DNA of 64,000 bases, from NCBI RefSeq assembly GCF_001187865.1, contig NZ_LGIT01000009.1, positions 62,001 to 126,000 on the forward strand, read 5' to 3'. Of this stretch, positions 17,008 through 24,880 are shown piece by piece (the stretch's first letter is position 1; each line of letters begins with the position of its first letter). Source of the DNA: Klebsiella sp. RIT-PI-d. GTDB lineage: Bacteria; Pseudomonadota; Gammaproteobacteria; Enterobacterales; Enterobacteriaceae. The notes under the pieces were generated by a model. That model was given only the letters and a program-made list of their open reading frames with translations, was not told the DNA's origin and ran no database searches. Position numbers and translations under genes: made by a program.

Positions 17008-17890
17008 GACGAAAAACCTCATTCAGTCCGGCAATCAGCGCCGTTTCCGCCTCCACCACCGAGCAGGGAAGATCCAGCGCCGCGCTGGCCGTTTGATAAT
17101 GCGGCAGCAGTTCGCGGCTGCCGATATAGCAGACAGATGTACGACGTGGATGGCCCTGCAGTATTTCGTGGCCAATTAATAAGCCGGACAGCCATGAACC
17201 CGCTGCCTGCGGTGGTAGATCGCCAAGAATATAGCGCCCCCGACAGCGGAACAGTTCGCTGACCAGCGTCTTCTCATGGCGATCAATGGCCTGCGCGGTT
17301 GCCACGCCGTCGAGAAAGGCATCCGGCGAGGCAACCTGCGTGGGGAGTCCTTTTCCAACCACCGACTGGTTCAGGACAAGATGATAGAGTTCACCGGTCA
17401 TCAGCGTTTGCAGGCTGTCAACGCGCTGCAGCGAACGATCGACCGTCATCCATTTACTGTGCGTGCCGACGGCGGCGAAGGTGGTGCTGTCGGTGAGGGT
17501 CAGCGCACCGGCAAGCTGCATCTCCTCGCCGCGACAAATCTCATGCGTGCGCCGGTCGCAGATGCCGGGGCGCAGGGTGAGCGGCCCGGACAAAATGCCG
17601 GTAAGCGGCTGGCCTTTACCGGTTAAGTCGCGAAAACTGAGCGGCAGCGGCAGATAGCCTGCATCAGCGATGCCAATGTTGCTGCCGATCATGCCGCACA
17701 GCAGCACCGGTAAATGCGCATCCCACGCCTCTTCAAGGCGTAACAACTGCTGACGCAGGATCGTCGGCAGTTCTTCCCGCTGACATTTTCCGACGCCGCA
17801 GGTGTCCTGCACCGTGCGGATCACCTCGCCATTACGAACGCTCATGGCACGAAAATTACTGGTGCCCCAGTCGACGGCAATATAGTTCAT
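16994..17890 (-). CDS. dgoK: 2-dehydro-3-deoxygalactonokinase
   Basis: A 298-residue sugar-acid kinase of the DgoK family, phosphorylating 2-keto-3-deoxygalactonate at O6. The N-terminal YIAVDWGTSNFRAM is the phosphate-binding loop. Family marks include LCGMIGSNIGI, the segment AAVGTHSKWMTVD and CYIGSRELLPHYQTA. The length fits E. coli DgoK (292 residues). It overlaps the upstream DapA-like gene by 4 nt (ATGA) and the downstream dgoA by 14 nt. Kinase plus aldolase imply that the pathway passes through KDGal and KDPGal, whatever the original substrate is. Confidence 0.92.
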   Translation of the reverse strand: MNYIAVDWGTSNFRAMSVRNGEVIRTVQDTCGVGKCQREELPTILRQQLLRLEEAWDAHLPVLLCGMIGSNIGIADAGYLPLPLSFRDLTGKGQPLTGILSGPLTLRPGICDRRTHEICRGEEMQLAGALTLTDSTTFAAVGTHSKWMTVDRSLQRVDSLQTLMTGELYHLVLNQSVVGKGLPTQVASPDAFLDGVATAQAIDRHEKTLVSELFRCRGRYILGDLPPQAAGSWLSGLLIGHEILQGHPRRTSVCYIGSRELLPHYQTASAALDLPCSVVEAETALIAGLNEVFRHDNG

Positions 17891-18783
17891 CGCCCGCCCT
17901 CCAGCGCCGCCAGCCCCAGGGTATTCGTCAGATCGCGCAGCTCGTCCCGCGTCACCTCATCAATGCGTTTCGCAGGCTCCCGCACGACGTCGGTGGCGAA
18001 AATCCCGGCCTGATGTAGCACGGTCTTGTGCACTGCAACGCCGATGCCTGGCTGAACGCCGTATCGTAAAAACGGCAGGTAACGGTAAAATAAGGCCTGC
18101 GCCTCACGTTGATCCTGCTGCCAGGCCTGCAAAATAGCGTTGATGACATCGGGAAATTCGCAGGCAGGCATGGTGCCGATAATCCCGCGCCGCAGCTCCT
18201 CATACAGAAAACCGGCGTTCAGACCGCCAAACAGCCCAACACTGTCGCCCAGTGCCGCTTTCAGGGCGGTAATTTTCAGCGTCGTCGGCGGCTGTTCTAC
18301 TTTGATGTATTTGATAGAAGGGAAGTCCTGGCACAGGGTGACCAGCGTCGGCACTGGCAGCGTGACGCCGGTCATCAGCGGCGCATCCTGGATCATGATA
18401 TCGATGTCACATGCCTGACAGATATCGCGCCAGAAGTGGTAAATCTCCTGGGGGCCGGGTTTGACCACCGACGGCGGGTTGACCATCGCCACCTGCGCCC
18501 CCCAGCGCTGAACCCGCTGAATATCTTCAATCGCCACTGCTGACGATGCTCCGCCCGCCGCCGCCACCAGCGGTAAATCTCCGGTCAGACGTTTGACGCA
18601 GGCAAAAAGCGCCTCTTTTTCGCTGCCGGTTAGCGCATAGCCTTCAGAGGCATTGCCAAACAGGGCCAGCCCGTCCACGCCCTGATCCAGCAGAAATCTC
18701 ACCAGCCGTTCAATTGACGCAAAATCCACGTCGCCATTATCATCAAATGCGGTCGCCAGAATTGGCACATTACCCTTTAACAT
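17887..18783 (-). CDS. DapA-family (DHDPS/NAL) lyase or dehydratase, function unknown
   Basis: A 298-residue class I aldolase-superfamily TIM barrel. The N-terminal VPILATAFDDNGDVD, the modified GTTGE loop (FGNASEGYALT) and the Schiff-base lysine in SIKYIKVEQPPTT place it in the dihydrodipicolinate synthase/N-acetylneuraminate lyase family. The family's catalytic Tyr, normally found in a (Y)N(V/N)P-type motif, is replaced: the segment reads DIMIQDAPLMTG, with Gln at that position. It is therefore not an ordinary DapA. Members act as 2-keto-3-deoxy sugar-acid aldolases, dehydratases or decarboxylases. It lies between the MR-family gene (7-nt overlap) and dgoK (4-nt overlap), so it belongs to the same catabolic operon. 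The exact reaction cannot be named. Confidence 0.8.
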   Translation of the reverse strand: MLKGNVPILATAFDDNGDVDFASIERLVRFLLDQGVDGLALFGNASEGYALTGSEKEALFACVKRLTGDLPLVAAAGGASSAVAIEDIQRVQRWGAQVAMVNPPSVVKPGPQEIYHFWRDICQACDIDIMIQDAPLMTGVTLPVPTLVTLCQDFPSIKYIKVEQPPTTLKITALKAALGDSVGLFGGLNAGFLYEELRRGIIGTMPACEFPDVINAILQAWQQDQREAQALFYRYLPFLRYGVQPGIGVAVHKTVLHQAGIFATDVVREPAKRIDEVTRDELRDLTNTLGLAALEGGR

Positions 18784-19940
18784 GTTGCCCCCATCACGGA
18801 TTCGCGTACCCGTTGTTCATTGATATCAATTCCCAGTCCCGGCGTTTGCGGGAGCTGATAATGTCCCTGCTCGCAGATAAGCGGCGTGTTAAGAAGCTGA
18901 TTGGCGATAGCAAATACCGGCGGCTGGTACTCAAGCATAAAGAGATTCGGAATAGCGGCAGCCACGTGAATAGAGGCGGCGATACAGGGGCCCAGCCCGA
19001 CGCTCAGGTGCGGGGCGACCTGAATATTCCAGGTCTCGGCCAGCGCCGCAATATGCATTAATTCGCTGATCCCGGTACGCCCGACATCCGGTTGCAGGAT
19101 GTCGGCGGCGCGCTGCTCAATAAACGGCTTAAACTGATAGCGGGTGCGCTCCGTTTCGCCGAGCGCAATCGGTACAGGGCTTTTGGCGCGCAGTTCGCGG
19201 TGTCCGCTAATATCCTCCGGCAGCAGCGGCGCTTCAAGAAATCCCAGCCCCAGCGGGTGTAGCGCGGTGGCAAGCTCAGCCGCCTGCGCGACGCTGTAGT
19301 TCCAGTGGGCATCAAGAAATATCTGCGCATCGTCACCCAGCGTTTCGCGAATGGCGCGCACGTTGGCAATGTCCTCTTTTACGCCATAGCCCAGCGCCAG
19401 CTTCATCGCGGTAAAGCCTTTTTCCTGCCAGCGTCTGGCCAGCGTGCAGCGGGCGTCCAGCGTCGGCTCAGGCAGTCCGGAAACGTAGCAGGGGATGCTT
19501 TCACGGTACGCGCCGCCCAGCAGTTGCCAGACCGGCAGATTCAGAATTTTGCCTTTCAGATCCCACAGCGCGATATCCACGGCCGCCAGCGCATCAATGT
19601 GGTATCCGGTAATGTGCCCCCGGTCGCGCATGGCGTCATACATTTTGCTGTTCAGCACCGCACTGGAGAAGGGAGAGTGACCAATAAGGAGCGGTGTAAA
19701 CAGTTGTGTGATCAATTCAGCAATTACCTGCGGGACAACCGGGGCCAGCGCTTCGCCCCAGCCCACGTGACCATCATCGGTGGTGATTTTGACAAGACAG
19801 GTTTCCATCTTGCGCGAATAAACGCAGCGGTACTCGGGACGGTAGTAGTAATCCGTCGATGCGTCGGCGGCATCGCCGCCCAGATAGACTTGCTCCGGCG
19901 TAATTTTGAGCGGAAAACACTCGACGTGGCTTATCTTCAT
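18777..19940 (-). CDS. Enolase-superfamily (mandelate racemase-like) sugar-acid dehydratase
   Basis: A 387-residue enolase-superfamily protein with a capping domain (MKISHVECFPLKI onward) and a barrel domain. The metal ligands are visible as Asp in FLDAHWNYS, Glu in FLEAPLLPE and Glu in LGETERTRYQF. The His of APHLSVGLGP and the Asp of LQPDVGRTG match the His-Asp dyad of the mandelate-racemase subgroup. At the usual KxK site it reads MKLALGYG, so the second Lys is Ala. The His in DAH resembles the DFH arrangement of galactonate dehydratase. I infer a sugar-acid dehydratase feeding a 2-keto-3-deoxy product into DgoK/DgoA. The start at 19940 follows GGGAGG. The substrate is not known. Confidence 0.84.
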   Translation of the reverse strand: MKISHVECFPLKITPEQVYLGGDAADASTDYYYRPEYRCVYSRKMETCLVKITTDDGHVGWGEALAPVVPQVIAELITQLFTPLLIGHSPFSSAVLNSKMYDAMRDRGHITGYHIDALAAVDIALWDLKGKILNLPVWQLLGGAYRESIPCYVSGLPEPTLDARCTLARRWQEKGFTAMKLALGYGVKEDIANVRAIRETLGDDAQIFLDAHWNYSVAQAAELATALHPLGLGFLEAPLLPEDISGHRELRAKSPVPIALGETERTRYQFKPFIEQRAADILQPDVGRTGISELMHIAALAETWNIQVAPHLSVGLGPCIAASIHVAAAIPNLFMLEYQPPVFAIANQLLNTPLICEQGHYQLPQTPGLGIDINEQRVRESVMGATC

Positions 19941-19957
19941 AACACCTCCCGGTGACA

Positions 19958-21280
19958 TTAATCGAGGATCTTTCCGGCGGTTTCTTTAGCGAACCACACG
20001 GCAATGAAAGAGATAACGGCGGTGATCATGACGTACCATGCCGGAGAGAGCGGATCGCCGGTCCAGGCGATCAGGCTTGCTGATGCCAGCGGCGTTACCC
20101 CACCAAACACTGCTACGGTGAGGTTATAGGCGATCGCGATGCCGCCGTAGCGGATCGCCGTCGGGAACAGCTCCACCATTGCCGCGCCGCAGCCGCCGTT
20201 GAACATGGCGACAAATACGCCGAGCATACTCATGGCGGCAATGGCGCTGGGAACCGACCCCTGGCTCATGACCAACATCGCAGGCCAGGTCAGCAGAATG
20301 AATCCGCCGCAGCCCATCAGCATCAGCGGACGTCGCCCCCAGCGGTCGGACAGGTAGCCGGTGAGCGGCATACAGACGGCAACGCTCAGCAGACCCAGGG
20401 TAGTGATCAGATAGGAATCCGTCCGGCTGTAGTGCAGGTGCGTGGAAAGGTAGCCCGGCATAAACGATTGCAGAACCCAGCTGCTCACCGCTTTAACCAC
20501 CACAAAACCGGTACAGAACATTAGGGCGCGCATGGAGGTCGACAGGGTTTTGCGCAACGGTGATTTTTCCAGTTTGCCGCTGGCTTTCAGTTTATGAAAC
20601 TCGGCGGAATCTTCCATATTGCGTCGCATATACAGCCCGCCAAGGCCCAGCGGGGCGGCCAGCAGGAAGGGGATACGCCAGCCCCAGTCGTTCATCGCCG
20701 CTTCACCCAGCATATGGGTCAGAAAAAGCACCAGCCCGGAGCCGCAGACGAAGGCCATAAAGCTGAAGTTCTCACTCCAGCAGGTCAGCGTTGCCCGACG
20801 TTTTGGTGATGCGCTTTCCGCCAGATAGGTGATGACGCCAGAGCTTTCGCCGCCCGCGGCAAATCCCTGAACCAGACGTGTGATGACCAGCAGGATCGGT
20901 GCAAGAACGCCTACCTGTTCCCAGGTCGGCAGGATCCCCATTACAAAAGTGGATATTGAGGTAATGACGATCACCGTCACCAGCACTTTACGTCGTCCCT
21001 GACGATCGCCCATCGATCCGAAGAACAGACCGCCCAGCGGACGCATCAGAAAACCCGATCCAAAAACGGCAAAGGATTTCAGCAGCGCCACCGCCGGATC
21101 GTTACTAACAAAGAAATTATTGGCAATGATCGCCGCCAGCGTGCCATATAGCCCGAAGTCGAACCACTCAATAAAATGGCCGACGCCGGCCGACAGCATG
21201 ATTTTTGCGGTGCGTCGGCGCGGAACTTTCTGCTGCCCGGCAGCGTCGTCTCCGGCGTAGTGAATATCGGTTTGTTGCAT
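19958..21280 (-). CDS. MFS transporter, metabolite:H+ symporter (MHS) family
   Basis: A 440-residue, 12-helix symporter of the MHS family (relatives: ProP, KgtP, ShiA, citrate carriers). The signature GHFIEWFDFGLYGTLAAIIANNFF opens the first helix. GSMGDRQGRRKVL is the loop 2-3 motif, RLVQGFAAGGESSGVITYLAE is helix 4-5, and DRWGRRPLML repeats the motif in the second half. The start follows a strong GGGAGG. It is the first gene of the operon and should import the operon's substrate. D-galactonate is carried by DgoT of a different MFS family in E. coli, so this uptake route supports a different acid as substrate. Confidence 0.87.
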   Translation of the reverse strand: MQQTDIHYAGDDAAGQQKVPRRRTAKIMLSAGVGHFIEWFDFGLYGTLAAIIANNFFVSNDPAVALLKSFAVFGSGFLMRPLGGLFFGSMGDRQGRRKVLVTVIVITSISTFVMGILPTWEQVGVLAPILLVITRLVQGFAAGGESSGVITYLAESASPKRRATLTCWSENFSFMAFVCGSGLVLFLTHMLGEAAMNDWGWRIPFLLAAPLGLGGLYMRRNMEDSAEFHKLKASGKLEKSPLRKTLSTSMRALMFCTGFVVVKAVSSWVLQSFMPGYLSTHLHYSRTDSYLITTLGLLSVAVCMPLTGYLSDRWGRRPLMLMGCGGFILLTWPAMLVMSQGSVPSAIAAMSMLGVFVAMFNGGCGAAMVELFPTAIRYGGIAIAYNLTVAVFGGVTPLASASLIAWTGDPLSPAWYVMITAVISFIAVWFAKETAGKILD

Positions 21281-21411
21281 GTAACCTCCCGGTCAGCAGG
21301 GTAACCATCGGTGTGATGTTGTTGTTATCTGTACGCTGAGTGTAGGGATTGCCGCGAGGCTGGCGAATGCGGTGACGGGTTGCGTGAGGTTTATCAAAGA
21401 TTAGTGATGAA

Positions 21412-21436
21412 AATTGCTTCATATAGTGAAGCAATT
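21412..21436. promoter_or_regulatory. Perfect 25-bp palindrome upstream of the sugar-acid operon
   Basis: AATTGCTTCA and TGAAGCAATT form perfect 10-bp arms around a TATAG spacer. The site lies 132 bp upstream of the MFS start and about 100 bp upstream of zinT. No T-run follows it on either strand. It is best read as an operator, most plausibly for the IclR-type regulator encoded at the far end of the operon. Binding is inferred. Confidence 0.6.
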
Positions 21437-21493
21437 GCCAAAAGATGCAGTATGCGATCGTATTAAAGAGATCCGTTGTGTTAATAATAGTTA

Positions 21494-21508
21494 TGTTATA
21501 TTGTAACA
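21494..21508. promoter_or_regulatory. Zur-like box upstream of zinT
   Basis: TGTTA and TAACA arms around a 5-bp spacer (TGTTATATTGTAACA) match the core of the enterobacterial Zur operator, 31 bases before the zinT start. In E. coli zinT is repressed by Zur under zinc sufficiency, which supports the call. Confidence 0.6.
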
Positions 21509-21539
21509 AAAATGGCGACATTAACACGGGGAAACAATT

Positions 21540-22190
21540 TTGACGGTTCATTTTAAACAAATAGCAGTGGCGCTGGGTGCGCTGCTGGTCAGCGGTCAGG
21601 CACTTTCACATGCGCATCACTCACACGGTAAACCATTAAGTGAAGTAGAGCAGAAGGCGGCAGAAGGCATCTTTGACGATAAAAACGTAAAAGACAGGTC
21701 GCTGTCGGACTGGGATGGGGTATGGCAATCAGTATATCCGCTGCTGGAAAGCGGCAAGCTGGACCCGGTCTTTGAAAAAAAAGCGCAGAAAGAGAGCAGT
21801 AAAAGCGCCGCTGAATACAAAGCGTATTACCGTCAGGGCTATCGTACCGATGTGGACACTATCGGCATTGAAAACGGCGTGATGGAATTTCATACCGGCG
21901 ATAAAGTCAGTAGCTGCAAATATGAGTATGCCGGACATAAGATCCTGACCTATACCTCCGGTAAGAAAGGGGTGCGCTATCTGTTTGAGTGTAAAGACGC
22001 CAACAGTCACGCGCCGAAATTTGTCCAGTTCAGCGATCACACCATCGCCCCGCGCCCGTCAGCGCACTATCATATTTTTATGGGCAATACCTCGCAGGAA
22101 GCGCTGCTTAACGAGATGGATAACTGGCCGACGTATTATCCATACCAGTTAACCGATGAGCAGGTGGTTGACGAGATGCTGCATCATTAA
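21540..22190 (+). CDS. zinT: Periplasmic zinc-binding protein ZinT
   Basis: A 216-residue periplasmic metal-binding lipocalin-like protein that helps deliver zinc to ZnuABC during zinc starvation. The signal peptide ends at [13 protein letters not shown], where a His-rich N-terminus begins. The body is very close to E. coli Zin[29 protein letters not shown], and the metal-site histidines in [20 protein letters not shown]. The start is TTG, preceded by GGGGAAA at a good distance; this gives the same length (216) as E. coli ZinT, and no suitable ATG lies nearby. Zur regulation is predicted from the box upstream. Confidence 0.95.
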   Translation: MTVHFKQIAVALGALLVSGQALSHAHHSHGKPLSEVEQKAAEGIFDDKNVKDRSLSDWDGVWQSVYPLLESGKLDPVFEKKAQKESSKSAAEYKAYYRQGYRTDVDTIGIENGVMEFHTGDKVSSCKYEYAGHKILTYTSGKKGVRYLFECKDANSHAPKFVQFSDHTIAPRPSAHYHIFMGNTSQEALLNEMDNWPTYYPYQLTDEQVVDEMLHH

Positions 22191-22191
22191 T

Positions 22192-22224
22192 CCTGATACG
22201 CCTGCCGCAGAGGCGCACATCAGG
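22192..22224 (+). terminator. Hairpin after zinT
   Basis: CCTGAT/ATCAGG and CGCCT/AGGCG pair as a stem with a small bulge, immediately after the zinT stop and followed by CAAAAAAAAGG. The inverted repeat also resembles a degenerate REP unit. It probably ends or stabilises the zinT mRNA. Confidence 0.5.
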
Positions 22225-22225
22225 C

Positions 22226-22253
22226 AAAAAAAAGGACCGCCCGGGGCGGTCCT
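22226..22253 (-). terminator. Rho-independent terminator of the csbD-like gene
   Basis: On the minus strand a 9-bp perfect stem (AGGACCGCC with GGCGGTCCT, 3-nt loop) is followed by eight T residues. This is a textbook intrinsic terminator for the leftward gene that ends at 22275. Confidence 0.85.
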
Positions 22254-22274
22254 GATAGATAACGAGGTCTGAAA

Positions 22275-22523
22275 TTACTTACGGGCGAGCAGGAAGCCCA
22301 GTACGACGCCGACTGCACCGGCGATAGCCAGACCGCCAAGCGGATTAGAAGAAACCTGATCGCGCACGGTATCTGCTGCATCACGTACCGCATAGCCTGC
22401 CTGCGATGCGTATTTGCGCGTAGCGCCCTTTACGGTGTCATCATGACGGTCGGTTGCGCGACCAAAAACTTCCTGCGCTTTACCCGCAGCTTCGTTTACT
22501 TTATTTTCTGCTTTCTCAAACAT
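22275..22523 (-). CDS. Small CsbD/YqjD-like stress protein with a C-terminal membrane anchor
   Basis: An 82-residue protein. The N-terminal half (FEKAENKVNEAAGKAQEVFGRATD) resembles CsbD/YjbJ general-stress proteins. The C-terminal half ends in a glycine-zipper transmembrane helix and a basic tip (GGLAIAGAVGVVLGFLLARK), as in the ElaB/YqjD/YgaM family, whose members tether to the inner membrane and bind ribosomes in stationary phase. The middle is charged and predicted helical. It stands alone with its own terminator, convergent with zinT. The family assignment is fair; the role is inferred. Confidence 0.75.
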   Translation of the reverse strand: MFEKAENKVNEAAGKAQEVFGRATDRHDDTVKGATRKYASQAGYAVRDAADTVRDQVSSNPLGGLAIAGAVGVVLGFLLARK

Positions 22524-22610
22524 GTCAGGCTCCTTAGGTACGTGTGTAGAATAAGTATAGAAGCCCTTAACGCAGTGTGTGACAAGTCCAGAAAATTCTC
22601 ATCGCTTCGT

Positions 22611-23312
22611 TTAACGTTGAGCCAGGGAAAAGCGGGGATCACGCGGCTTCCAGCGTTTTGTCATCAGGCCCACGCCGCTACATAACAGGTAATAAACCAC
22701 GCCAGTAAAAATAAAAATCGCCGTGGGATAAATTTGTACCCGGTTATTGACCTGGCCTGCCACCGTCGTCAGTTCAGGCACGTTAACAATAAATGCCAGC
22801 GACGTGTCTTTCAGCAGGCTGATAAAAATACCCACCAGCGACGGCTGCACATTGCGCATGACCTGTGGCAACAGGATAAGCCGCAGCGTCTGGCCCGCGG
22901 TAAACCCCTGCGTTTGCGCCGCTTCGTACTGCCCGACCGGTAGCGCGTCGAGTCCGGCGAGAACTGAATGCATTACTGAGGCGGCGGTAAACCATGCCAG
23001 CGCCAGAGTAACGGTCACTGCACCTGGCAGATCGCTCCCGGTCAGCATCGGCAGTAAATACCATAGCCAGAAAATGACAAATATCAGCGGAATACCACGG
23101 ATCAGTTCTGCCCATAAAAACAGCACGCGCCGTATTATCCCCGGATAGCGCCAGGCGGCACAGGCCAGCGCCACGCCGCCTGGCAGGGCAAGAATAGCTG
23201 CGCCCAGCGCCATCAGCAGGGTCAGCACTACGCCGCCAGGCTGCCCGTCAGCCAGCCGTCCCCACAATAAATAGTCGAGGTTATCGGTAATAACGGTCAA
23301 ATTTTCCAGCAT
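22611..23312 (-). CDS. Amino-acid ABC transporter permease (second)
   Basis: A 233-residue inner-membrane permease of the HisMQ/GltJK type. The coupling-loop EAA motif appears as GQYEAAQTQGFTAGQTLRLILLPQ (about residue 130), and WAELIRGIPLIFVIFWLWYLLP is the typical helix 2-3 segment. It forms the membrane channel with the neighbouring permease. It is the last gene of a four-gene operon: its ATG overlaps the upstream permease stop as TGATG. The substrate class is polar or acidic amino acids, judged from the family and binding protein. Confidence 0.88.
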   Translation of the reverse strand: MLENLTVITDNLDYLLWGRLADGQPGGVVLTLLMALGAAILALPGGVALACAAWRYPGIIRRVLFLWAELIRGIPLIFVIFWLWYLLPMLTGSDLPGAVTVTLALAWFTAASVMHSVLAGLDALPVGQYEAAQTQGFTAGQTLRLILLPQVMRNVQPSLVGIFISLLKDTSLAFIVNVPELTTVAGQVNNRVQIYPTAIFIFTGVVYYLLCSGVGLMTKRWKPRDPRFSLAQR

Positions 23313-24064
23313 CAGGCCATCCTTTTTTTCGTCGCCGTGCGGGCATGTTTCGGTCCCAGACGGACGAGGATCCCACCGGCAATCACGCCGGTAAGCAGAT
23401 ACAGCACCGTGCCGACGGCGAAGGCTTCGAGGGCGTGCGCGTTATAGCTCTCAATTTGCCGGACCTGATAGGTCAACTCGGCAAAACCAATCCCGCTCGC
23501 CAGCGATGAGAGCTTCATAAGATTCAGATACTGGCCGACGATCGGCTGCCAGGCATTGGCCAGCCCCTGCGGCAGCAGGATCAAACGGAACAATCGCCAC
23601 GTAGAAAATCCCTGCGCTACCGCCGCTTCGCGTTGCCCATTCGCCACCGCGCGCAGACCGGACTCAATCTCCTCAATCAGAAAGGCCGAGGTAAATACCG
23701 CCAGCCCCCACGCCGAGCAGATAAACTCTGGCGTCAGCCACCAGACATTACCCGGCAGAATGGCCCCAGGATGATCGGCATTAATAAAATCGCGGAACGC
23801 CAGTGGGAGCAAATTCCACGCGGCGAAATACCAGAACAGGAGCTGGACCAGCAGCGGCGTATTGCGAAACAGTGACACCCAGGCAGCGACCACTACGTAG
23901 CCGACGCGCCCACCACCTGTACGCAGCCCCAGAAACAGTACCGCTAAGATTGTTGCCAGTAAAATACCGGCGACCGTCACCCATAACGTGGTCAAAAAAC
24001 CGGAAATAATCCATTGCAGAGGCTGCCCGGTCAGCACGCCCTGCCAGTCGAGTAGCAGCGTCAT
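23312..24064 (-). CDS. Amino-acid ABC transporter permease (first)
   Basis: A 250-residue permease of the same family as its downstream partner. WVSLFRNTPLLVQLLFWYFAAWNLLP is the conserved segment, and the EAA loop is GQREAAVAQGFSTWRLFRLILLPQGL (about residue 145). The longer periplasmic loop and similarity to GltJ suggest the glutamate/aspartate-type branch. It overlaps the ATPase gene by 4 nt (ATGA) upstream and the next permease by one base downstream. Confidence 0.88.
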   Translation of the reverse strand: MTLLLDWQGVLTGQPLQWIISGFLTTLWVTVAGILLATILAVLFLGLRTGGGRVGYVVVAAWVSLFRNTPLLVQLLFWYFAAWNLLPLAFRDFINADHPGAILPGNVWWLTPEFICSAWGLAVFTSAFLIEEIESGLRAVANGQREAAVAQGFSTWRLFRLILLPQGLANAWQPIVGQYLNLMKLSSLASGIGFAELTYQVRQIESYNAHALEAFAVGTVLYLLTGVIAGGILVRLGPKHARTATKKRMA

Positions 24065-24879
24065 GCCGGGCGCTCCTGATGCAGCGGGTCCAGCACTTTT
24101 TGCAGAAAACGCCGGGCGCGAGGATGATCCGGCCGGGTAAAGAACGCCGCAGGCGGCGCTATTTCGCAGATTTCCCCGCCATCAATAAATACCACCCGGT
24201 CGGCTATCTCACGGGCAAACTGCATCTCATGCGTCACCACAATCATGGTAATCCCGCTGTGCGCCAGCGTTTTCATGACGTACAGCACTTCACCGATCAT
24301 CTCCGGATCCAGTGCCGACGTTGGTTCATCAAAAAGAATGATTTGCGGAGACGAGGCGAGGGCGCGGGCAATCGCCACCCGCTGTTGCTGACCGCCCGAA
24401 AGCTGGGAGGGCATATGCTGCGCCTTATCCGACAGCCCTACCTGATTCAGCAGTTCCAGCGCGCGGGTATGGGCCGCCGCCTTGCTCCAGCCATGGACCG
24501 CTTCCAGCGCCATACTGATGTTTTGCACCGCGTTAAGATGGGCATACAAATTAAATTGCTGGAACACAAATCCGACCCGACTGCGCAGCTGGCGCAGGGC
24601 ACGACCCGATAATTGTCGGGTCGATTTATTGTCGATCAGGATGTCACCATCGCTCAGCGATTCGAGCTGATTGATCAGGCGAATCAGGGTTGATTTTCCC
24701 GAACCGGAAGGGCCGAGGATCGCCACCACTTCGCCAGGGTTTATCGTCAAGTTGATACCGTTTAATACGCGCTGATCGCCAAAGGCTTTCACCACGTCGC
24801 GAAACTCCACGCTGGCATTTTCCAGACGTGAAAAATCCGCAGACCCGGCTGCGGATTGAGAAAAGAAACCTGACAGCAT
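24061..24879 (-). CDS. Amino-acid ABC transporter ATP-binding protein
   Basis: A 272-residue nucleotide-binding subunit that powers the importer from the cytoplasmic face. Walker A is GPSGSGKST, the Q-loop lies in FVFQQFNLYAHLNA, the signature is LSGGQQQRVAIARAL, Walker B is IILFDEPTSALD, and the switch His is VVTHEM. I start it at the ATG at 24879, one base after the binding-protein stop; upstream in-frame sequence lies within that gene. This leaves an N-terminal extension of about 25 residues (MLSGFFSQSAAGSADF) before the ATPase fold, longer than in GltL or GlnQ. Confidence 0.9.
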   Translation of the reverse strand: MLSGFFSQSAAGSADFSRLENASVEFRDVVKAFGDQRVLNGINLTINPGEVVAILGPSGSGKSTLIRLINQLESLSDGDILIDNKSTRQLSGRALRQLRSRVGFVFQQFNLYAHLNAVQNISMALEAVHGWSKAAAHTRALELLNQVGLSDKAQHMPSQLSGGQQQRVAIARALASSPQIILFDEPTSALDPEMIGEVLYVMKTLAHSGITMIVVTHEMQFAREIADRVVFIDGGEICEIAPPAAFFTRPDHPRARRFLQKVLDPLHQERPA

Positions 24880-24880
24880 A

